Assembly: GCF_000002075.1 (NCBI RefSeq)
Contig: NW_004797404.1
Coordinates: forward strand, 397,388 to 461,387
Direction of reading: 5' to 3'
DNA from: Aplysia californica
Lineage: Eukaryota; Mollusca; Gastropoda; Aplysiida; Aplysiidae
Length of the DNA: 64,000 bases
A program made the translations under genes and the position numbers. This document shows positions 50,901 through 62,900 of the stretch, in pieces. The notes beneath the pieces were generated by a model. It did no database searches, was not told the origin of the DNA, and saw only the letters and a program-made list of their open reading frames with translations. Each line of letters begins with the position of its first letter. Position 1 is the first letter of the stretch.

Positions 50901-53900
50901 TTTAACAGCTCTGGTTAAACTGTTTGCTCATTTCTCTGTTTCGGCTTTGCTTGTTTGTGCTCAGGTGAAGGTGCATCGTGTAGACATGCTTGTGGTAGCC
51001 AGAAATATGACCAAAGTACTCTGCTCACACATTGAGGTGTATCAATATTTGCAAATGGATATTTTTAAATCAACTTAAAATTTACAAGTAATGTATACTT
51101 GCTTACTTTTGCTGTGGAGGCCAAGTGTACAGGCCGTTTAGTGTCAGGCGGTTCAGACTGCCTCTATACTCAGTACTTACTTGCCCCTAATAATAATGAT
51201 CTCATCCCCCCCCCCATATGTTCTGTTCCTGTCTGTATGAGAAATAAGACAAAACTTGCAGAGCTAAAAACATATGGTTATTGTGATTGAGAAGTCAGCT
51301 CACCTCTTGCAAAGTTAAAACTCACTTTTAGTTTCTTTTCTATCAGCTGGGTTCTGTTTCAGCCTTTAGAGGAATATAATGAAGCATATCAATGTTTATA
51401 CTTTCACAAAAAGGTCTTTTAATTAAAACATTTTTTTTTCTTCACGCGTGGGGAATTTCAGATACAGGAGTATGATTAATCTCATAAAAAAACAACTATG
51501 AAATGTATTCTCTTGTTTATTCTTTCTCAGGATTTACCCTGATGGGTTTCAAGCCTAGATCTTCGCTGAAGAAATACTTTCATGTGAAGCCAGCCCAATT
51601 CATCTACCCTGATGAAATGGTAAAACAAATTTTGCTTAGCATTGGGAAACTATTGATTACCATTGATGTCTTATCTTTTGGCTCCCTTTTGCCTCATTAC
51701 TAAAGAAAAATATCTGGGATTGTACTCAGATGGAAGCCAGGTGCTCAGTGGTACTCATTGGTGAAAAGAGACTGTTACCTTGAAGCATGATTGAAATGAT
51801 TCTCTGTTATACTGATGTTCAGTTGTGTCTAAACTGGTAACACATAAGACTCGTTTAGGAATCTTGAGATTATCTAACGGTGTTGTTTTATTTCCTTTGT
51901 TTCCAGGGGGAGGGGGTGGGGGAGAGGGGAAAGGGGGGGTTGACACATGTCAGATTCTTTACTTAAATTCTCTGGCAGCAGTTGTCTTGTCTTGTTACCT
52001 TTCTGAATTTCTATTGACTAATTCAACAGCTACGGCTCATTCGGTCAAACTATGTTCTGAATTCTTTAAATTGAATCTTGAGCAGACAGAATTTCACACT
52101 TAAGCTTGACAATATTGTTTCCATCAGTTATGATATCAAGTTTTAAATGCATTTTATACTTTTTTAAATTTCATTACAGAAAGTGACAGGCAGCACTCAA
52201 GCATTCTCAGCGCTTCTGAAAAAATGCCTTGAGCGTGATGTGACGCCTATTTGCAAGTACATCCCTAGCCGAAACCTCCCACCCAAGTTTGTCACGCTTT
52301 TGCCACAGGCAGGTTTTTAAAAATCATTAACTCTTCAGTTGTTGGTTTGAATTGTTTCAATGATTCGATAATACACATAGCTGCTACTTTTCCGCTAAAT
52401 AGCGGAAACTCCGCAAATAGCGGAAACTCCGCTTCATCTTGCTTTTCCTGCTACTTTCCTCCTTCCTCCACTGGACCGCTCTCGGTCGCAAATTGCGCTA
52501 CTTTTTTTACACGCGGAAAACACCGAACCGGGAGATAAATGAAAACGCAGCTTGCGCATGTCCGCCCGTAGCTTTGTACTTCCGTTCTTCTGTGCCTAGC
52601 GCTAGTTTCACATTTTTTATTGTGGAGCAATAGTGTCGATCGAGCTTCAGGATGTTGGCATGCCGAGTTGTCATTGAAAACCGGCGGGAATTCGAGTGAA
52701 ATTGATGCAGAATGCAAAAATATAAGGAGCTGGAATGAGAAAGAAGCTGACGGTGTACGACTTGAAAAGTTCATTAGATTTGAACAAGCCGCTTGCTGCA
52801 CTTTGCGTTTGGTACGATAAAGAAATCGCTCAGTACAGTGGCAAAGGTGTTGCCTCCTTGATCCAATACTGCTCTACATTGATACACCAGTTTAAAGTGA
52901 AAGAAATTTTTATGAGACACCAGCTGGCAACAAAGACTGGTTTTTTAGTCACCAAACTGTGTCAAATACTTGTTAGTCAACTTAATGTTTTGGGGGGTTT
53001 TTTTCGTTGGTTTTTTTTTCAAATACATTTTACTTCAGTAGCCTGTGGTTAACAAATATGACAGTTTTCCCTTCCTAAAGCACAGGCTAAATATTCCGAT
53101 ATATTGCCTCTGGTTCTCACTGGCTTTACTCCGGCTTTCGGAGAGCAGGTGTACGCCTTCGCATGAATTTCCTCTTTTTTTAAAACTCCTGAGTGGCAGC
53201 TATGAATACAGTATAGAAAGTTGTTGTAAATACATTGTACTGCTTAAATGAAACATAAAAACTATGATGCTTGCTTTGAATAGATGAATGTTTACTTTTT
53301 TTTTTATATGCAGTCTAACCTGTCAAAGAAAACGGAATAGGAATCTTAAGGGAGCCCAAAAAAATATTCTGTCACACATTTTTTGTCTTGGACAGGGAAA
53401 TTTAGGGGGGGGGGGGTTCTAGAGGGCAAGCCCATACGCGATGTAATCAAAGATCGCCTGTCTGGTCGGTAAGTAGTGGTCAATACTTTACCCAAATGCT
53501 ATCCTAACCTCTCTGATAATGGTATGACTTTTAAAAAAACTATAATTTGTAAAAAAAATTTGGTTTATACATCCTTGAGCTGAATAATAGTTCATCTGTT
53601 AAAACGTTTTGCTGTCTTAGGATTTATATGCTGTTTTTGAAAGTCAAAAACCTGCAGACTGCTGAGATTTTAAAGAAAATTGTGAGTAGAGTTGTGCCCA
53701 TGTCATTCTACTCTTCAACATTCACGAATTTTGCACTATTCACAGGTATATAAGGCATGGCATAGCCATTCGAATACCATGTGATATTTTTGGTTAACAG
53801 ATTTCCGTCTCATTTTTCTCAGCTTCTTGTAAAATTAGAGTGCTTTGTATGTAAAATATTTGAGTAAAATACAGTAGTCTCCGCCTAAACGTACCGTGCT

Positions 53901-56900
53901 CGGAAAGGCCCCTAAAGCATGTGTTTATACGGAGCGTGCGTTTACATGAACCTGTGCAAAGGGAGGAAGGGACATTGTCGCCTCAATTCCTTGATATTCT
54001 AGTGACCTCCCTTGGGGGTGGGGGTCACTATTTTGTGAAGGATTTTGCAACTGCGGTTAAGAATACAAAGGCCTTGCATGGGTTTTTTTTTTTAGGGGGT
54101 GGGGGGGGCAGAGAGAGAGATAGACTGATTGTAATGATATGCACCATAAAGTGTTGAGAACAGACAACCTAAGAGTAAACTGTTGGTGATAGTGGTAGAG
54201 ACATCGGCCGAGCCTCGTGGCTTTCCAAGCGACTACCCCCGTCCGTAAATTTATTGACGACATCAAAATCATAGATCTGTACTTTCCGAGAAACTTTTCT
54301 CTTGTGATTCGTTGAACAAGTACGTTATAAGTTCTTCGAGCACAGCTGATTAGGCTTACTTGACTAATCTTTAATCCTAGTATTTTACAGCATTTACGCG
54401 TGTTGCGCATCATAGGCCTCGGTCTAACTACACATAACCTATGCAGTCACCCAAACACCAGTGAGAAAACTTCTCTCTCAAAGATGCATTTCCACCGACC
54501 AATCAAAAAATATTTTCAGGCCCCCCCCCCCCCCCTCGTATCAGTCAAAAGTAGGGTGTGAAAACGCTGTCTATCACTCTCTTTGTTCAGCGTGAGGGGC
54601 AGTCTCATCAAATATCCAATTTTCTAGGCTTGTCTTATGCAAGCTGTGCCGGTGGTAGTGAAAATTTCCTGTTGTCAAGCTTTGCCTGTCGACGTGTTTC
54701 GCGGATCGGAGTGTGCGTTTAGAGGGAGTGTTTGTGCGTTTGTATGTCTAAATTATAAAGTAAAAAACCCGTCATATGACGGAAGCATGCGTTTGAGCAG
54801 AGTGTGCTTTTGTATGGCGTGTGTTTAGGCAGAGACTACAGAACATGTTAACAGCAATACATTGTAGTTGATGATTACAAGGCAGAATGAGAAGTGAAAC
54901 CAACATGAGTTATAAAACATGCTTCTAAGAAGTATTTACTACCATTCAATATTCACGTGTCACACCATGAACAGCTCAAAGGACTATTGCATGAAACACA
55001 TCGGATAGTTTTGCGTAGGCTGGTGCAATGAGCTCTCCTTACCCCCATTAAAAATTTAAAGAATTATGAATGTTGATGTGACTTCGTCAAATCGCAGCTA
55101 ACAGCGCGGGGTTTGGAAGCCTACGATTATGTTTTGAAAAAAGAAATGGTGTCAGCTGCTTCACTCGGGATATCTATTAGGTCAGTATGTTTGGTGGGTG
55201 GGTGTAGGGGGGGGGGGAGGCTGGGATGAATGTACACACGTTTGCCTCTTTTTATTATTTTCCTCTCCCCTTCTCTCTGTCGTTGTTGTCTGTTTCTTGG
55301 AGCAATTTTCCAGCGCCATCCACACTGTGCAAGCCAGTGCCGCAATACATTATGAAACAGATACACCCTGAGCTGAGAATCACTGGATGAATAGCGCTGC
55401 GAGTAATGAATATTGAATAGTCTTGCGATTTCTGCTAGATATATCTTTTTTAAAACCCATTTGCACCTGGCATATAAATAGTACAAAATTATGACTTCAT
55501 GCTGCGAAGTGTCCTTAAAGTTTCGTTTCCACTAAATGGCACATCTTGTAAGATCAAGAAATGAATGTATATCACACAGTATCACTTTTCGCCTGATTCT
55601 GTTACTTTTAGTTAGCGTGACTCAGCAGCCCGCCGGAGCTCCCCAGCTCAGGGTCACGGGGTTAATGAGCCCTGAAGCTACTTTGCTGGTGTCAGTAAAA
55701 AAGTCGCAATTTTGTCTCATTTGAAATGATATAACTCTTTCCCCATCCCACACAGCAAACCATTACTCTGATGTACTAAAAGCTCAATGACTTGAGATTT
55801 ATTCTGCGTTAGAATGGTTAATTTCTGTGCCTTAGTTTTTGTTCTAGACAAGTTTGTAGAGTGCCCAATTTGTCCTATTTTAGTTACAAACTTATGAATA
55901 AATGATTGTTTATTTTAAAATGGCACAACAGATCTCTCCAAAATCTGTGTTAAACTGACTACGAAATCATGTCTTTTACCATAAGAAATCTTATATCTGC
56001 GCAAGTAGTTATTGTCAAGTTATAAGAGAAGAAAGATGCACATCTGCATTTTTTAACTAAAGACTCTCAGCGTTAGCTCTTGTTTTACCATTTAACAAGA
56101 GAAAGTTACTCTGCTTTTGTTAATTAATCATGCTTTGTCTGTGGCTCCCTACCTCCAACTAAGAAAGATATATTATGCGATTTTTAGAAAATACAAAACT
56201 GTGTAAATACATAGGTAGAGATAAACTTCTCGTATGGAATAAAAATAATGAGAGCGAATAGTTTTTGTGTCGGAAATATGCGCGGACACTTATGAATGTA
56301 AAGAAATCAGAACATTGTCAGTTATTGCAAATGGTCATAGAAACGAAAATAAAAACTGGGAAAGTTTGGTGCTGATTCAGTGTTACTGGAAAGCTAGAAA
56401 TTATTGTTATAACTCAATTATGAGAAGTCATCCCTGTTATTCAATCAACTTGCAAAACCTAGACTTAGCGTTGTAAGAAAAGTAAGGAATTTCTGGAGTG
56501 TAACACGAACAGATACTGTTCGTGTATTGCATTGTAGATCTATTCTGACACTAAAATAAATTTTTATTACTTCATAGAGAGATTACAGGGTAGTTTTTAT
56601 AAACTTTTGAGAAAATAAACGAATATTCTCGACTATATTGGACACATAAAGTTGTATTTGGACGAATTACTTCTTAGCGAATTGTGGACCAGATGGATAA
56701 AGTTGCAAAATTACAGGCTTTCTATTATATGCGCAGATACAATCTTTTCTAATTATCTGCACCAATGATATGTCGTTCATGTTCCAAAAGTTAGACAGTT
56801 TTTGTTTGTGCCGTTTTGTTTATATTGACTTTTTTTTCGTTCACACTTGTTCAAAAAATTTTACAATTTAGCATTGCCGACTTCAGCGCATCTAACGAAA

Positions 56901-59900
56901 TAACCAGAGAAGTTACAAAGTCCTTTCTTTTTTGAGCTTCAAGAGTAGAAATGCGTGCTTTGGTTGCATAAAATGATAATTACCATAAATACAAGGGTAC
57001 ACCTAAAACTGTACATTGAAAAGTACCAAAAATTAAGTCAGCCCAGACAGAGCGGCGACAGGGAGCTGACCCCCATGACCCCGACGGGATAAGGGGCTTG
57101 GCGGGGAACCCCCGGCTGCAACAAAAATTTCACTGCTGTTGCGCCTTGATCATGCCATCCATATGTTCCTTACACTGGTTCATTTGTGATTTTTTTTTTT
57201 CAGGCTGAAGAACTGGATGAGCACAAGGTGCAAGTAACTCCGCCTGGGTTTCACGTCATATTTTTGCCGTGTGCTGACGATTTCAGAAGAGTTAATTACG
57301 TGGAGAAGCCAAGAGGTGTGTGAGTTGGATGCAGTGTCTTTGGGGAATAGCTTTTTACTGAACTCATCCTTACTCTTCGCAGATGCACATTGTGTACCTA
57401 CCCTCTGTGGGGGTTGAACGTATGGCAGACAAAAGTGCTGTCCAGAGAAGCTCTCATATTGTCTTCTTCCCTTCGTACTGTGGTAATTAGGATATGCTTC
57501 CATCTCTTTGTGTTATGTAGACCTTCTGTGAACATTTACTGCCTGTCAACATCATCATCACATTCATTATTTTCATCATTACCACCATCATCATCATCTT
57601 TTCCATCATAACCATCATCACCATCATCATCATCGTCATCATTTCCATCTTCATCAATGCCATCAATCTTGTGGTCATGTCTGCCTCTGGGTTGCCAGGG
57701 ATGACTTTTCATCAATCACATTCCACTCCTTTCATTTGTCAGATTTACTCATCATAGCCCCATATATGTGTGTGTGCCTGAAGAAAGGTATCAAAAGTCG
57801 GATTTTGACCATTTTGAGTTAAAGGTTGTACCTTACTGGAAATTCAATGCTGAACACAGGGGTGTTTAATTTTGTAGATATCCCAAGTAGTTTTTGAGAT
57901 ATATACATTTTGCAAGGTAGGGTATAAAAATGTAATTTTGAGAAAATGAGCTTTTTTAGTTCAACAAACGTGAGAACACATACAGACTTTAAAAAAAAGA
58001 AAGATTTTTAACATGTTTTTATTCATGGAAAATTCATTTCCAATTTGGCATTCAGTTGACATCAATATCATGAATGGAATTCAATGGTAAAACTTAGCAG
58101 GGAAGAGAAAATGTGCTTCAAGAATAGATTTTAGCATTTTTTTAAAGCAGTTTTCATTATGTTTTTTTTATACCCTACCCTCAAAATAATTCAAAATAAA
58201 ATATTTAGAAGTCAAATCAATGAAAACCCTTTGAGCACAGTGTAAAAAAATTGTGGATCTATCTTTTTTTATGGAGATACATTTTGGTCAAAAAAAAGAT
58301 TTTTGTCATTATCAGCCTGTAGCTCGAAACGGTATGGGGCGACTTTTGGTACCTTTCTCAAGGCGCACCCGCATATTTTCAGGCTCATTCACTTTATTAT
58401 ATACTCTTGTCTCCTTGTTCTGTGCAGTACATGACAGTCTTTGCTAGTGGATGTGTACTCCTCTAACTGCCTCGAAAATGAATTTACCCCCCGGGGCAGT
58501 GCCACTGACTGTTGTGTCTTTAGGCCACTCCCAAAGGGGGGACATTTCTCGTTCAAGCATAGTGGAATTGTAAATGGGCTGACTCATGTCACGCTCATAA
58601 CTGTGCCTGATCTACAACAGGGAACTGCTGCTTTTTCTTTCCTGATCCTTACTATTGTCATTTTCCTCTACTTCTTTTGTGTGTTTGTCACTCTCTTGTG
58701 ACCTGCTATTTCCGGGGTGCCTTAATAGTTGAAGCAGACCTTATGCTGTTGAAGCTAGAGAGGTGAGCAGTGTAAGTCTGATTCCCTGTAAAGACTTCTC
58801 TGTTGACACCCACCCCTTGGCGCTCATATGACCTTATGCAGTTGCGAGCGCCGTAAAACCCTCTACTATAAAAAAAAATGAAATATATAAAATGAATTTT
58901 TCTTTTTGAGAAGTTAGTGAATTTACTCATGTCATGTAAACATTTTGGATTCACTTCTAATTGTGAACTGGATCACTGCATCACTGCATCCAGAGCTGGC
59001 TGAGCTGCAGCAGTCTGCCGTCTCACTAGGACAATTCCCCCACTGGTGGGGTGTCATTGTGTCATTCATACAGCGCAACTTTTCTCCTGTCCTCAGGGTA
59101 TCTGTTTTCTTTTCCGTCTGCACAGTCCTTGCATTCTCCTGCAGAGCTCTCTCTTGTGTTAACTGTCTGTTGTTAACTCAGGGTCTTGTCAGGCTAAAAG
59201 TAGACTCTTCCCTTTCTCTTTATTTTCTCTACCTTTCCCCTTCCCCATATTTGAATCATTGTCTTTTTGTTTTAAGTGGGTGTAACATTTTTACAAAAGT
59301 AAACAGGATAACTTGTTTTCTTGTATGTTAATATTAGTATATAACTATGAGTAGATGAACATGACACCGTAGACGCTGTTTTATCCTTTTAATAGTGGGT
59401 GTTTGTTATTAGGCTGAATCCCTATTTTATTTCACTCCAATATACAGTAAGGCATATGAAAACAAAACAGAATATATCCTCTCCACCCTCCTCTGCGGGT
59501 GTTTGGAACTACAGTTAAACCTGTGTAAGACGGCCACTCATTGTCAAGGAGAAAAGTGGCCGTATAAGACAGGTGGCCGTCTTAGGCAGGACTGATCAAG
59601 ATGAAGAAAACAAACCCCATTCCCAATCGAAAGTAGCCGCATTATTGTTGTTTTTGTTGTTGTTGGTTTGTATTTTGTTTGTTATTTTTATTTTGTTGCT
59701 AATTTTGTGCAAGGGTGACAATAAAACGAAATGTGTCAGACTAGGAGGACAGAGTGCTATGGTAAAACAAACATATGGGTCGCCACCATTCGAAGAACGA
59801 GCGACGCTTCTGTCACAACTCCATGTTGACTTCCATTGTTACTTTGTTACACTAGTTACAGACTGGGTAAACAGTGACCACTTATCTCATTTACGATTTG

Positions 59901-62900
59901 TGTATGAGTTCTGGGCAGGGCTTATGGGTTATGAGGGATCACACGCTTCCCTCACCAGCAGCATGAAATTGGTACCAATTGGTCAACAGTGGGAGGGGCC
60001 TACGCAACATGATCGGTTGGAGGGACTACCTAACAACAACGAAAGGTGATTAGATTATGACGGCTCGCTCACAACGCCAGGGGTCAATGCACAATTAATG
60101 ACAAAACGTAATGGTGTCACAAAGGTGGCCGTCTAAGACAGATGTTATTGCTTAGTGGGATAGGGGTTGTGTGTTAAAATATGGTGGCCGCTTTGGACAG
60201 GTGCCCGTTTTACACAGTGAAATTATATAGAAAAAAACGCAAAGGGGGAAATGGAAAGTGGCCGTTTGTACAGGTGGCCGTCTTATAGAGGTGGCCGTCA
60301 GGGCAGGTTCAACTGTATATAATAGCATATGCAAAATTGATATTTTAGCAATTCTCCAACGTAAGTTCTGCTTCAGGGCTTTTTTTTTTATCCCATGCGT
60401 ATCAAACTTTTCAAAGAGAGAATTGGTATAGAGAATGGTGCTTCCACAATTAAAAAATAAACAAACAGATGTTGTTTAACACCTTGACTGCTAACCATTT
60501 ATGCACCCCACATGCTAAAGAAAATTCTACAGTGCGCAAGATGTCACAGTTCACAATCTTTAATTGACAATTGTTCGCTTGTTATAAGAGACAGATCAGT
60601 AAAACTTATACCAATAGAAAGATAAATGATGAGATGAATTCATCCATTGATAAGACCTGCATAGAACATGCCATAATAATGTAAACATCTTGAAAGAACT
60701 AAGACTGAACAAGCGCTCCGATTCTACCCATTGGCTGTCTCGCATGATGTGTGTGACAAAGGCTACACACATTGCTTTGTTACATCAGTGACAAAGCTTG
60801 CGCTTCTCATTGAATTATGTAGCCTATAAGTAGGAAGACAAATGAAGAAATGGTTTTATCCATAGCAAAAATTTTGACATAACAAGCTATAACAATGTGA
60901 ACAAGTGTAAAGAACTGAGATAAGCGTTCCAAGTCTATGGGTCGGGTCTGACCACCTCGCACGATTTGTGTAAGAAAAACAACACACCCCATTTTGTTTT
61001 TGTGTTGTATAACCCGCCCTTTCAGTCAAATAGTCTATATATAGATATGACCAAATAGCTAAAACGATAAGCATTCAAGGGATGCCATTCTTTATTCAAA
61101 ACTTAGTAGAAGCTAAAATATCAACGAAACGATGTACAGGTTTGAGCCGCTGATTCTTTTACACAGCACTGGGCGACGGATTATCGGTCCATATGAGATA
61201 CATCTACTCAGCAGTCAAGGGGTTAATAAAGGAAATCTACCAAGGCTCTCAGGTTTTTCAAATAATGTCAACAGTTTTCAAAAGTGCAATGTTTTTTGTG
61301 TTTAGTTTTGTTGCATTGTAATGTGGTTGTCTTCTAAAAAGTTATAGTGGGAATACCAAATCTATTCAAGATTTATATTATGATGGTTTGCAAATTATTA
61401 AAAAAGGTCGAGTACCTTATAGAAAAATTTCCAATTGTGATTGCAATATGCAATATATCAAAGAGGTTAGAGTAACAGATCCCATAAAAACTAAAGGATG
61501 TCTTGATCAGGGATCTGGCAACTCCTTGTTCTTAGTGTCTAATTTCTAGTTAGTTTGCAGGATGACCAACAGTCTCTTTGTTCTTGCAGCCACTGCTGAC
61601 CAGATTGACAAAGCCAAAGAAGTGATAAAAAAGTTGAAGTTCAAATTCAGCAGCGAGGATTTTGAGAATCCAGTACTGCAGAACCACTGGAGGAACATCG
61701 AAGCTTTGGCGCTGGAGAGAGATGAGGTGGAGGAGCCGGTCGATCACATCTGTGAGTTTGAATTCGATGTGTACTTAATATGTTTTCCTGCTCTGTCAGT
61801 GTCCACCTTCCTTTGAAGTCGATGCTGAAGAACTCTCTCCTTAACAGCACAAGGTTGTCTGTCTTAGTCAGCAAGACAAATAGAAACAAAACATGTTGGT
61901 AAACAAAACCTGTTTTGTGTTGAACTAAAAAATTGTTGGTCTCAGTAACTGTCAGAACTGTAAACTACCAGCAAAGATGGTTTTGAATACAAATCTATGA
62001 TAAAAGATGATAAATAGCATATAGCACAAATTCATGCACAATAGTAAGCTGTATATGCGTGACTCAGTCTTACTTATCTTTGCTTTTTGGTGGATGGTTG
62101 GCAGGTGCTCTGGTGTGGTTTGCTCCTTCTTTCCTGTCAAAAATCTATTGTCATTATCTCTCCTCCTTTTCTTTGTATGATACTCTCCAGTAACAATATG
62201 ACCTGTTTGTTTTGCAAGTGCCGTAAAATTTACTATAACTAAAAGAAAGGGTTTTTTTTGGCTTTTGTTTCCTTTTACTTTTCAAAGGCGCATCTTGCTT
62301 CTGTAGGCTGTCAACACTATTTGCCACTCTCTCCAATAGCATCGCCTGCTATTTATGCACTTTAACATAGAACTAGCTACCAGTACTGAGGAGAACATAT
62401 TGTTTCCTTCTCATATTGAGATGTGTGCTTTTGCATAGAGCAGTCTGTACTCCTGCTTTTCAAAACGAATTCATCAATCCTAGAAAAGCATCCGACACAT
62501 TTTAAATAGATACCTCTCGTTAACTTTATTGAAAATGTTTTGTATCAGTTCCTCAAATAGAAGTCTGAAGCACTTTATCATTATGTTGAAAGGGAAAGAA
62601 AAAAATTGTGCGTGTCATTATGTTGAAAAGGGAAAAAAATTGTACAAGGAAAGTCCTATGCGAGTTAGTTTTAAATGCCTCTCTTGTATTTTTGTATCTG
62701 TCTGTGTTTGGTGGATGTAGCCCTGCTGCAGATTAACACACACATCCCTCTTATCGTGCTTTCACCTCCTCTCATGTTGTTATGCAAGCTGAGCTATGCT
62801 GGCAACTGAATGGTGATTGGAATGTGCCCTCTGCAGTGTCTGTTATCAGAGGGTGAAAGGCACTGACGCTGGCTTCTGCAGTTTTGTTTTTTATTCTGGG

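Noticed and set aside
59573-60049. 158-codon open frame in intron 15
   Set aside because: It lies wholly inside the 804-bp CAGTTGAAC element, has no known motif, and its hydrophobic run comes from a GTT-rich tract.
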